A stretch of DNA of 11,526 nucleotides from Patescibacteria group bacterium UBA1441 (GCA_002329255.1 DCTL01000017.1:1-11526); one strand, 5' to 3'; positions 1 to 6,720 are shown, counted from the stretch's first letter. The notes: a model not told the origin generated them from the sequence alone. Numbers and translations: made by a program.

Positions 1-387
1 AATATTGGCTGGATATCTTTCAGTAATGTTGCGGCGGGGACAGAAGTGCCATACGGCTTACATATTAATCCAGAAACAATGAAGCTGAGTGGCTACATCT
101 GGTCAGAAAATATTGGCTGGATTACCTTCCATCGGAGTGTGGCCGGGGATCCGCCATCTGGAAATCCCTGTTCCGAAGATCCAGATTGCATGGCTGTTCT
201 TGATCCTGAAACTTTCGAGATAAGCGGTTGGGCGCGAGCATTAAATTATGGAGACGGTTGGACCGGTTGGATCAGCCTTGCTGGCACGGCATCTGACAGC
301 TCTCCCTATGGCGTTTCTATTGATCCCGATAGTGGGATATTTGATGGTTGGGCCTGGGGAAGCGGCCTCATTGGGTGGATTAGCTTT
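1..387 (+). repeat. GWISF protein-repeat tract (four copies, first partial)
   Basis: IGWISF-type motifs are encoded at 4-21 (NIGWISF begins at base 1), 112-129 (IGWITF), 265-279 (GWISL) and 370-387 (IGWISF). Each of the last three is preceded by a segment like YGxxIDPxTxxxSGWAW. The first 14 bases of the window recur exactly at 109-122, so the repeat is also visible in the DNA. Such repeats are common in exported CPR proteins of unknown function. Confidence 0.8.
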
Positions 388-1872
388 AATAGTGATAATG
401 AAGTACCGGGGGCTCCAGAGTACTATGTTTATACGACAATGGATATCGGCCCCAAGGTCGATAATCTGAGTCATACCTGGAATTACTGTTTGGATACACT
501 CCATCCGATTTTAGATTGGGGTGTCAGTAAGGATTCTTATGGATACTTCATCGAAATTTATCAGGATGCTGGGTTGAGTCAGTTGATTTATCAATATGAA
601 TCAGGAATAACTGGAGCCACTTCACACATTCCAAGTTATGATGCGGGTACTTGTCATCCCGGAGATGATGGATACCAAAATACCGGTATCTGTAATCTCG
701 AATATGGAAGTAACCAATATTGGTGGAGAATTAAAGCTCGGAGTGCCGGAGATTTATATGGAGCTTGGTCAGAACCGGCTGCTTTTATTGTTGAAAATAA
801 TCATCATTGGCCGGAGCCGGATTACATCTACGACCCTGATCCGGTACGAGCCAAACAAGTCTCTCAGTTTATTGACCAAAGTCAGCCTTATGGTGAGTCT
901 GAAATCGAATCATGGTATTGGACGGTTGATGGGATAGAGGGCATAGATTATAACTTTGTTTCAGCCCAGAGGATTCCAATTGTTGAAGGATTGGCGATGC
1001 ATCTGGATGCTAGCATGATTTCCGGCCTGGAGGATGGCGAAAAGATATCTCAATGGGATGATATGTCGGGAAGAGGAAATCATGCTACTAATAGTGATCC
1101 AGCTACCCAGCCTATATTTAAAGAGGATCCAGTCAGTAAAAAACCAATGGTAGGTTTTGCTCAAAATATAGACCGGAGTGACCCTCGGCACCTAGACTCT
1201 GTGCTTTCTTCTAATCATGATCCAAACGAGGGACCATCTGTTTTTGCAGTTGTTCTAATTCCCGATAATATTCCAGACGGGACTAGGGTTGGTAATGTAT
1301 GGGGGTCTTATCCAACGGCACCAAACTACAATCTTGAATTACATGCTTTAGGAAAAACCCGCTGGTACTGGAATCAGGGAGAAAAAGATGTCTACGGGTC
1401 AACTGATATTAGGATGGGTGAGCTAGCGGTTATTTCCTATCATCGTGATGCAGTTAATGGAAAGTTGCAGACTTATATTAACGGAGTTCTCGATCTAGAT
1501 CATGATGGTGCTGGGACTAATACAATTTATGGTCAAAATTGGCGATTGGGGAGGGATTACCGTAGTGGAAGCGGCATTGCTCTTATCGGTAACATTGCAG
1601 AATTTATAGTTTATGAAAGATCTCTTCCCTCGGACGAAAGAGAAGCTGTCGAACAATATTTGATGGATAAATGGTTAACCGAAGGAGATCTTGAAGAGAC
1701 TGGTCCAGAGAGTCGGAATCCTTACATTATGTTCCGGCTGGAAGGCGAGTATGACGTTACTCTTGAGGTAACCGATTCTTCGGGTTATGGTCCTTGTGCC
1801 ATTACTAAGAGGATTAACGTTGAGGAAGCAGCTGATCTGGAATGGCGTGAAGTTTCACCAACTGATGAGTAA
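1..1872 (+). CDS. Exported multidomain surface protein, 5'-truncated: GWISF repeats, Fn3-like region, PKD domain with inserted LamG-like domain
   Basis: The frame is open to the left edge, so the true start is outside the window. A GTG at 46 is only an internal codon, because residues before it (NIGWISF at 1-21) match the repeat. 623 residues are visible. Residues 1-129 hold four copies, the first partial, of a motif ending in (I/T)GWIS(F/L). Residues about 140-270 are rich in Trp and Tyr and look like a fibronectin-III-type module ending in 'YWWRIKA' and 'WSEP'. Residues about 281-321 read as the first half of a PKD domain (FIDQS, WYW). Residues about 328-562 are a concanavalin A/LamG-like domain (HLDAS, QWDD-SGRGNHA, YINGV, final FIVYERSL and YLMDKWL). 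Residues about 572-615 complete the PKD domain (GEYDVTLEVTDSSG). No C-terminal anchor or sorting signal is visible. An exported adhesin or sugar-binding role is inferred; the signal peptide would lie upstream. Confidence 0.85.
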   Translation, partial: NIGWISFSNVAAGTEVPYGLHINPETMKLSGYIWSENIGWITFHRSVAGDPPSGNPCSEDPDCMAVLDPETFEISGWARALNYGDGWTGWISLAGTASDSSPYGVSIDPDSGIFDGWAWGSGLIGWISFNSDNEVPGAPEYYVYTTMDIGPKVDNLSHTWNYCLDTLHPILDWGVSKDSYGYFIEIYQDAGLSQLIYQYESGITGATSHIPSYDAGTCHPGDDGYQNTGICNLEYGSNQYWWRIKARSAGDLYGAWSEPAAFIVENNHHWPEPDYIYDPDPVRAKQVSQFIDQSQPYGESEIESWYWTVDGIEGIDYNFVSAQRIPIVEGLAMHLDASMISGLEDGEKISQWDDMSGRGNHATNSDPATQPIFKEDPVSKKPMVGFAQNIDRSDPRHLDSVLSSNHDPNEGPSVFAVVLIPDNIPDGTRVGNVWGSYPTAPNYNLELHALGKTRWYWNQGEKDVYGSTDIRMGELAVISYHRDAVNGKLQTYINGVLDLDHDGAGTNTIYGQNWRLGRDYRSGSGIALIGNIAEFIVYERSLPSDEREAVEQYLMDKWLTEGDLEETGPESRNPYIMFRLEGEYDVTLEVTDSSGYGPCAITKRINVEEAADLEWREVSPTDE

Positions 1873-1885
1873 TTTATTTTGGTTT

Positions 1886-1914
1886 TTGTTTTTCCCTTTG
1901 GAAAATGCTAAAAT
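1886..1914 (+). promoter_or_regulatory. Extended -10 promoter for the MBL-fold/gyrA/pilin unit
   Basis: A -35-like TTGTTT at 1886-1891 lies 17 bases before TAAAAT at 1909-1914, which is preceded by the extended -10 TG (TGcTAAAAT). The predicted transcript start is near 1921, only about 8 bases before the ATG at 1929, so the mRNA would be almost leaderless. A 6-bp inverted repeat (TTTTCC 1890-1895, GGAAAA 1900-1905) lies in the spacer. It is the only clear promoter candidate upstream of the following six closely packed genes. Confidence 0.6.
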
Positions 1915-1928
1915 AGGCCAGATTTAAC

Positions 1929-2510
1929 ATGTATATTACTCGTTTGGGATCAAAGCAATTTTTAATTAAAGACAAGATTAAGCAACCTCGGGTAAACATT
2001 ATTTTGGGTCAACCTGACCAGAAAAAGAAAACTCCACCTGAGGCTGATATAATTTTGGTTGGATTGGGAGAATCAGTTTCAGGAATTGATCAGGCTAAGA
2101 GTTGCTTGATCAATTTGCCAGGAGAGTATGACATCAAAGACGTTTTCATCCGGGGTATTCAAGATAATAGTCATATTGTCTATTTGCTAGATTTGGATGG
2201 CCAGAAGATAGTTTATTTAAGTGGTTTAGCGAAAGCAGAATTAGACGATCGCCGAATTGAACAGTTGGGAGATGTTCATTTATTGATAATCTCTGTAGAT
2301 GGAGACGGTTTGGGCCCCCAAGCAGCCGTTAAGTTAGTCAATCGAATTGAGCCTAGGATGGTTATTCCGATGGATTATAAAGCTGATGAATTAAACCAGT
2401 TTCTAAAGACTCTGGGAGCGGAGAAACAGGCTGAAGAGAGTTCACTTCAGCTTCAGTTAGATAGCTTGCCGGAGGAGGGATTAATAATCAAAGTTCTTGG
2501 ACTTTCATGA
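1929..2510 (+). CDS. Metallo-beta-lactamase-fold protein (UlaG-like), metal ligands lost
   Basis: This 193-residue protein has the layout of the UlaG-like/Lactamase_B_3 branch of the MBL superfamily: an opening strand motif (ITRLGSKQFLIK, residues 3-14), a strand that normally leads to the THxHxDH metal site (ADIILV, 39-44), GEYDIKDVFIRGI (65-77), a strand like GxKIxxLG (91-99), and an IPMxY strand (146-150). The ligands are absent. The position of THxHxDH reads GLGESVSGI (45-53), and the His normally in IPMHY is Asp149. Some CPR proteins of this family seem to have weakened sites, so a non-catalytic or binding role is more likely than hydrolysis. No Shine-Dalgarno is visible; the ATG sits about 8 bases after the predicted transcript start. 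Its stop overlaps the next start by 4 bases (ATGA), indicating translational coupling. Family assignment is fairly sure; function is unknown. Confidence 0.8.
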   Translation: MYITRLGSKQFLIKDKIKQPRVNIILGQPDQKKKTPPEADIILVGLGESVSGIDQAKSCLINLPGEYDIKDVFIRGIQDNSHIVYLLDLDGQKIVYLSGLAKAELDDRRIEQLGDVHLLIISVDGDGLGPQAAVKLVNRIEPRMVIPMDYKADELNQFLKTLGAEKQAEESSLQLQLDSLPEEGLIIKVLGLS

Positions 2511-2848
2511 GAGAATGGCTCAATCAACTCAAGAAACTGCCTCTTCAAAAAAAGAAGTATATCCTGTGGGGAGTAACAATTGCCTTTGCAGTTATTTTAA
2601 TTATTTTTTGGCTTTTTTCACTAAAAGGCCGATTCGAAAAAGTAGCCTGGCCTGATGACCTGAGTCAAGTTCAATGGCCCGAAGATAATGATACCTGGTC
2701 TGAGATTAATGACCGCTGGTCAGAATGGAACATTGAAGACTTATTTCCGGAAGAGCTAGAAGATGCCTGGCGTTCGGAATTAGAAATGGAAGCAGGTCAA
2801 TCAACAAACAGTAATATAGATTATGAGCAAAACAGAGAAGACAACTAA
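2507..2848 (+). CDS. Small single-pass membrane protein with acidic Trp-rich tail, unknown function
   Basis: I do not recognise this 113-residue protein. It has a basic N-terminus (LKKLPLQKKK, residues 8-17), one hydrophobic helix at about 18-39, and then a strongly acidic tail with Trp at 48, 57, 64, 71, 74 and 88, partly in WPxD/WSE motifs. The positive-inside rule puts the N-terminus in the cytoplasm and the tail outside. There is no signal-peptidase site, so the helix is probably a signal anchor. It overlaps the MBL-fold gene by 4 bases and gyrA by 26 bases, so it should be co-expressed with both. The 26-base overlap relies on the gyrA ATG at 2823. The function is unknown. Confidence 0.7.
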   Translation: MREWLNQLKKLPLQKKKYILWGVTIAFAVILIIFWLFSLKGRFEKVAWPDDLSQVQWPEDNDTWSEINDRWSEWNIEDLFPEELEDAWRSELEMEAGQSTNSNIDYEQNREDN

Positions 2849-5294
2849 AACTGCCCGGGAAGTTCTGTCACGAGAGGTCACTGATGAGATGCGCGAGTCC
2901 TATCTGGACTACGCCATGTCGGTTATTATTTCTCGAGCGCTGCCTGATGTTCGTGATGGACTGAAGCCGGTTCATCGCCGTATTCTATATTCTCTATATG
3001 AAATGGGGTTGAAAGCCTCCGGTTCAACTAAAAAATCATCGGCTATTGTCGGTTATTGTTTGGGGCGCTACCATCCTCATAGCGATACGGCTGTTTATTA
3101 TGCCATGGTTGGGCTGGCTCAGGATTTTGTCCGACGCTATCCTCTGGTTATTGGCCAGGGTAACTTTGGTTCAATTGACGATGATCCGCCGGCAGCTTCA
3201 CGTTACACCGAGGCTAAGTTATCGGTTTTAGGAGAAGACATGTTAACGGATATTGAAAAGCAGACTGTTGATTTCGCCGACAATTATGATGGAACTTTTC
3301 AGGAGCCAACGGTTCTACCGGCTCCAGTACCTCAGCTTCTGTTGAACGGAACAGTTGGTATTGCAGTGGGTATGGCTACTAATATACTGCCTCATAACCT
3401 GAATGAAGTTTGTGAAGCCTTGATTTATTTAATTGATCATCCTCAGGCAACGACTGAAGACTTATTTCAGTTTGTCAAAGGACCTGATTTACCAACCGGA
3501 GGGATTATCTACGGACAAGGAGAATTAGTCTCCACTTATTCGCAGGGGAAAGGAGCCGTTTTAAATCGGGCTCGGGCGGAAATTATTGAAAAAGGCAAAG
3601 GAGCTCAAATTGTCGTAACAGAAATTCCTTATCGAGTTAATAAATCGGCTCTGGTTAGTAAAATTGCTCAATTAGCCGCCGAAGATAAATTAAAAGGAGT
3701 AAAGAATGTACGTGATGAATCAGATCGACAAGGTTTGAGGATTGTGATTGAGGTTTCGGCTCAAGGTTTTCCTCAGCGTATTTTGAATCAACTTTATCGC
3801 TATACTGATTTAGAAAAAAAGCAACACATTAATATGGTTGCTTTGGTTGATGGGATTCAGCCCCGAGTTCTGTCACTAGCCGATATATTAAATTATTATT
3901 TAACTCATCGACGCGAGGTAGTTGTTCGCCGAACTAAGTTTGATCTAGAGAAAGGATTAAAGAGACAACATATTTTAGAAGGTTTAATGATTGCCTTGGC
4001 GCACATTGACGAGGTCATTGCGGTTATTAAAAAATCTAATGATCGAGCTGATGCGGCTAAGAACTTAATGAAAAAATTTAAGTTGAGCGAAGTACAAGCT
4101 GAGGCAATTCTGGAGATTAAATTACATCGTCTGGCTAAGCTGGAGCAAGTTGAAATTAATCAGGAGCTAGACAATATTGCTAGACAGATTAGTGAATGGC
4201 AGAGTTTGCTGGCTAGTCCGAAAAAGATTGAAAAATTAATTCAAAAAGAGCTACGGGAAGTTCAAAAAAAGCACGGCGGGCCGCGAAAGACAGAGATTAT
4301 ACCGGGGGAGGTGAAGCAAATTTCTAAAAAAGACCTGATTCCTGAACAGAAGAACTTCGTTATTATTACCCAGAAGGGTTACATTAAGCGTAATCAGCCC
4401 GAGGTTTATAAAATTCAGAAGCGAGGGGGACGAGGGATTGTGGGGATGAAAACGGTTGAAGGAGACATTGTGGAACATTTTCTCTCAGTTTCAACTCATG
4501 ATCAATTATTATTCTTTACTGACACCGGTAAAGTTTACGATCTGCCAGCCTACGAGATTGAAGAGGGTAGTCGAGTTAGTCGAGGGCGAGGGTTGGCTAA
4601 CTATTTACCGATTAGTGCGGACGAGAGGGTCCTTTCAGTCCTCAGTCAGCAAACAGGTGATCGTCAGCGTTATTTATTGATGGCGACTAAGCGAGGGATG
4701 ATTAAAAAGACCGACAAGAAAGAATATCTCAAGATTCGGAAGAATGGCCTTCAGGCTATTAGCTTGAAAAAGGGTGATTGGCTGAAAGCAGTTGCCGAAA
4801 CGAGTGGTCAGGATTGGATAATGTTGGTAACTAAAAAGGGCAAATCAATCATGTTCCCTGAAAAGAACATTCGATCGACCGGTCGAGTTACCGCTGGTGT
4901 TAAAGGTATTTCAATTGGCAAAGATGATGAAGTTATCAGTTTGGCTGTTATTCCAGAGCAGAGTAATTTGAAGCAATTAACTCTGTTAACTTTAAGTGAA
5001 AAAGGCTATGGTAAGAGAACTAAGCTCTCTAATTATCGCCAACAAACGCGAGGGGGAAAGGGAATCATTACGGCTAAGCTAGCGACCAAAACTGGTAATT
5101 TGATCTTTGCTAAATTGATTGATGATCAAAATCAGGATTTGATCGTTATTTCTACTCGGGGTAGTGTTATCCGCACTCCAGTTAACAGTATCTCTATTTT
5201 AGGTCGCTCTACCTCCGGAGTCAGGGTGATGAAACTGGCCCCGAATGATAAAATAGCTTCAGCAGTTTGTTTGAGCGAGGAAAGTCAATCTTAA
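2823..5294 (+). CDS. gyrA: DNA gyrase subunit A
   Basis: GyrA is the DNA-cleaving subunit of gyrase (A2B2), which introduces negative supercoils using ATP hydrolysed by GyrB. The 823 residues are a normal length. The N-terminal core has MRESYLDYAMSVIISRALPD (from residue 23), YHPH (83-86), the catalytic Tyr128 preceded by Arg127 (ASRYTEAKL), and GIAVGMATN. The C-terminal beta-pinwheel has a GyrA box QKRGGRG (532-538), needed for DNA wrapping, and a second box-like QTRGGKG (741-747). These distinguish it from ParC. With an offset of 6 to E. coli, the quinolone-resistance-determining region has Ser87 (for Gly81), Thr89 (for Ser83) and Tyr93 (for Asp87). The start at 2823 fits the usual N-terminal length. 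No Shine-Dalgarno is seen and it overlaps the upstream gene by 26 bases. gyrB is not in the window. Confidence 0.97.
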   Translation: MSKTEKTTKTAREVLSREVTDEMRESYLDYAMSVIISRALPDVRDGLKPVHRRILYSLYEMGLKASGSTKKSSAIVGYCLGRYHPHSDTAVYYAMVGLAQDFVRRYPLVIGQGNFGSIDDDPPAASRYTEAKLSVLGEDMLTDIEKQTVDFADNYDGTFQEPTVLPAPVPQLLLNGTVGIAVGMATNILPHNLNEVCEALIYLIDHPQATTEDLFQFVKGPDLPTGGIIYGQGELVSTYSQGKGAVLNRARAEIIEKGKGAQIVVTEIPYRVNKSALVSKIAQLAAEDKLKGVKNVRDESDRQGLRIVIEVSAQGFPQRILNQLYRYTDLEKKQHINMVALVDGIQPRVLSLADILNYYLTHRREVVVRRTKFDLEKGLKRQHILEGLMIALAHIDEVIAVIKKSNDRADAAKNLMKKFKLSEVQAEAILEIKLHRLAKLEQVEINQELDNIARQISEWQSLLASPKKIEKLIQKELREVQKKHGGPRKTEIIPGEVKQISKKDLIPEQKNFVIITQKGYIKRNQPEVYKIQKRGGRGIVGMKTVEGDIVEHFLSVSTHDQLLFFTDTGKVYDLPAYEIEEGSRVSRGRGLANYLPISADERVLSVLSQQTGDRQRYLLMATKRGMIKKTDKKEYLKIRKNGLQAISLKKGDWLKAVAETSGQDWIMLVTKKGKSIMFPEKNIRSTGRVTAGVKGISIGKDDEVISLAVIPEQSNLKQLTLLTLSEKGYGKRTKLSNYRQQTRGGKGIITAKLATKTGNLIFAKLIDDQNQDLIVISTRGSVIRTPVNSISILGRSTSGVRVMKLAPNDKIASAVCLSEESQS

Positions 5295-5297
5295 TTT

Positions 5298-5822
5298 ATG
5301 CCTCAGACTATTGACATTCATCAAATTTTAGATCGGTTAAAATTGTCACCGAATATGTCCGGTGCTGATTTTGGTACCGGGCCAGGCCACTGGGCGATTG
5401 AATTGGCTCGACGGCTGATGAAGGGAGTGGTTTATGCTATTGATATTCAGGAAAGTTATCTTTCGGCTCTAAAAGGTCGAGCGGAACAGAACTATTTGAA
5501 CAATGTTCGTCTTTTGCAACGGGACCTAACGGAACCGAAAGGATCTGGATTACCAGAAGCTTCGTTACAGGTGATTATTCTAGCTAATACACTTTTTCAA
5601 GTTGAAGATAAAAAGGCAGTGCTTGCTGAAGCCTATCGGGTACTTCGTCCTCGGGGGCAAGTATTAGTGGTCGACTGGCGACCAGAAACACCATTAATGA
5701 AGAGACAACCAGCAGCTTTGATGGAAGAGATTGAGGCCTTGGCTGATCAGATTGGCTTTCAAGTGGCTGAAAAACTGGAAACAGATGACTATCACTTTGG
5801 ATTAATTTTAAAGAAAAATTAA
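5298..5822 (+). CDS. Class I SAM-dependent methyltransferase (Methyltransf_11/UbiE-like)
   Basis: This 174-residue protein has a Rossmann methyltransferase core. Motif I is GADFGTGPGHWA (residues 22-33), the glycine-rich S-adenosylmethionine loop. An acidic residue ends strand 2 (AIDI, Asp49), and RDLTE (75-79) is the motif-III region. LANTLFQVED (95-104) occupies the strand 4 position, and the post-core helix and strand read EAYRVLRPRGQVLVVDW (111-127). The Asp at the end of strand 2 would bind the ribose hydroxyls. There is no extra substrate domain, so the target (small molecule, lipid or protein) cannot be told. The gene starts 3 bases after the gyrA stop and ends 3 bases before the first pilin gene. 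The nearest purine-rich stretch, GAGGA at 5277-5281, is 16 bases upstream of the ATG, too far for a standard ribosome site. Class is confident; substrate unknown. Confidence 0.88.
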   Translation: MPQTIDIHQILDRLKLSPNMSGADFGTGPGHWAIELARRLMKGVVYAIDIQESYLSALKGRAEQNYLNNVRLLQRDLTEPKGSGLPEASLQVIILANTLFQVEDKKAVLAEAYRVLRPRGQVLVVDWRPETPLMKRQPAALMEEIEALADQIGFQVAEKLETDDYHFGLILKKN

Positions 5823-5825
5823 GCA

Positions 5826-6182
5826 ATGAATTCTAATATTAAACGATTGGCTGGATTTCTGATTCTGGGAGGATTACTCTGTTTAACCATGCCTTTCGGA
5901 ATCGAAGCCGATGAAGAAAGTTGGGTTGAGTTTAAGCCTCCACTCCGTCACGGAAGCTTGGTCGAATTGATTGAGCATTTGCTGCGCTGGCTTTATTGGG
6001 TCGGCATAGTGGGACTAGGATTTGTTATTTTAGTTGGAGCCTTCCAAATGGTTTTCTCCGGTGGCGATCCTCGTAAATTTGAAAAAGGGAAGAAGACTAT
6101 TATTTATGGAGCGGTTGGTCTAGCAATTATCTTGTTCAGTCGGATGATTGTTGCTATAATAAGTTCGGTCTTGGGACCTTAA
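5826..6182 (+). CDS. T4SS/TrbC-VirB2-like pilin paralog 1 (no cysteine pair)
   Basis: A 118-residue small envelope protein. Residues 1-28 are a signal peptide (NIKR, hydrophobic stretch, likely cleavage after the Ala in IEA). After a short mature N-terminus there are two hydrophobic helices (about 55-77 and 92-115), separated by a basic loop with SGGDPRKFEKGKK (78-90). This matches the TrbC/VirB2 pilin plan, with both ends outside and the loop in the cytoplasm. Unlike the four pilins that follow, it lacks the extracellular Cys pair; its only Cys (19) is in the signal peptide. It is the most divergent member and may be a different subunit type or an inner-membrane platform. It starts 3 bases after the methyltransferase stop, inside the gyrA unit. 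No assembly genes are in the window, so a role in a pilus is inferred. Confidence 0.82.
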   Translation: MNSNIKRLAGFLILGGLLCLTMPFGIEADEESWVEFKPPLRHGSLVELIEHLLRWLYWVGIVGLGFVILVGAFQMVFSGGDPRKFEKGKKTIIYGAVGLAIILFSRMIVAIISSVLGP

Positions 6183-6194
6183 TAATAATTAATT
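6181..6194 (+). repeat. 14-base leader element, copy 1
   Basis: AATAATAATTAATT lies just upstream of pilin paralog 2 and recurs identically at 6959-6972 before paralog 3. The spacing to the ATG differs: 7 bases here, 0 at the other copy. It is AT-rich and lacks a Shine-Dalgarno. It is probably a remnant of the gene duplication or an unstructured ribosome-access region. Confidence 0.5.
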
Positions 6195-6201
6195 TTCAAA
6201 T

Positions 6202-6657
6202 ATGAAAAAAGTTTTTGCTATTTTAAGCGCACTAGCTTTAATTCTTACTTTAGCAGTGCCTTTAGTCGGTGGGGCTCAGGTTTCGCCCGGATCAAGTCCG
6301 GAGGGCTGTACTCTCAGAATGGATATGAGATTTAATGGCGAAGACGGGAGTCCTATTGATTTAGAGCGAGGAACAACCGTTGGTCCAAATGCTGAGGACG
6401 GTTACAATAGCGACGACTGGGCTATTGTCTGTATGTTACATACAGTGCATTATGTTACCAACTGGATTTTTTACATTATTATAATTGCGGTTGGTATTAT
6501 GATTTTGTATGCTGGTTTCATGTATTTAACTGCTGGTGGCGACGCCGACAAGCCGAAGACAGCCAACAAAATAATAGTTTATGCGATTATTGGTTTGGTA
6601 CTAGCTTTATTGGCGCGAGCTATTCCGGCTGCGGTTCGATACATTGTTGGTATGTAA
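6202..6657 (+). CDS. T4SS/TrbC-VirB2-like pilin paralog 2
   Basis: This 151-residue protein has a signal peptide (MKKVFAILSA onward, likely cleavage near GGA/Q at 25-26), a mature extracellular segment of about 50 residues bounded by Cys36 (EGCTLR) and Cys77 (IVCML), then helix 1 (about 88-110), a cytoplasmic loop with GGDADKPKTANK, and helix 2 (about 124-149). The Cys pair recurs in paralogs 3-5 and could form a disulfide outside the membrane. Its closest relative is paralog 3: both start MKK(V/L)FAI, share YVTNW before helix 1 and LLARAIPAAVRY in helix 2, and have the same 14-base leader. The extracellular segment differs most (MRFNGEDGSPIDLERG here). It is the last gene before a terminator. 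Family assignment is good; assembly into a pilus is inferred. Confidence 0.85.
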   Translation: MKKVFAILSALALILTLAVPLVGGAQVSPGSSPEGCTLRMDMRFNGEDGSPIDLERGTTVGPNAEDGYNSDDWAIVCMLHTVHYVTNWIFYIIIIAVGIMILYAGFMYLTAGGDADKPKTANKIIVYAIIGLVLALLARAIPAAVRYIVGM

Positions 6658-6658
6658 C

Positions 6659-6682
6659 AACTCTTCTTAGGAGTTCTAAGAA
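6659..6682 (+). other. Interleaved inverted repeats (a-b-a'-b') after pilin 2
   Basis: Starting two bases after the stop codon are AACTC (6659-6663), TTCTTAG (6664-6670), GAGTT (6671-6675) and CTAAGAA (6676-6682). AACTC pairs with GAGTT, and TTCTTAG pairs perfectly with CTAAGAA. The two hairpins exclude each other unless a strained pseudoknot forms. The element lies 5 bases upstream of the terminator stem. It could be an mRNA 3'-end stability or processing element. Confidence 0.5.
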
Positions 6683-6687
6683 AAAAC

Positions 6688-6720
6688 AGGCGCCTCCGGT
6701 TAACGGGGGCGTCTTTATTT
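6688..6720 (+). terminator. Intrinsic terminator of the gyrA-pilin unit
   Basis: The stem CGCCTCCG (6691-6698) pairs with CGGGGGCG (6704-6711) across the loop GTTAA, with one T-G wobble. The pairing extends outward by three pairs to 6688-6714. The stem is followed by a T-rich run (TCTTTATTTATT). It would separate the upstream unit from the tRNA gene. Confidence 0.85.

Noticed and set aside
46..48. GTG as start of the left-edge protein
   Set aside because: The frame is open upstream and encodes another repeat motif, so the gene is truncated by the window edge.
638..937. Open frame within the LamG/PKD gene on the same strand
   Set aside because: It is in another frame of a strongly supported domain protein and has no domain-like sequence or start signal. 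The same applies to 241-504 (-), 248-469 (+), 961-1191 (-), 3046-3231 (+), 4251-4478 (-), 4456-4680 (+), 5584-5826 (-), 6939-7121 (-) and 10892-11080 (+).
2508..2510. UGA recoded as glycine (Gracilibacteria/SR1 code)
   Set aside because: Reading through gives about 17 unrelated residues and then a stop, and the overlapping ATGA start is a typical coupling arrangement; the standard bacterial code fits.
2823..5294. parC (topoisomerase IV) instead of gyrA
   Set aside because: The GyrA box QKRGGRG at residues 532-538 and the full C-terminal pinwheel point to GyrA.
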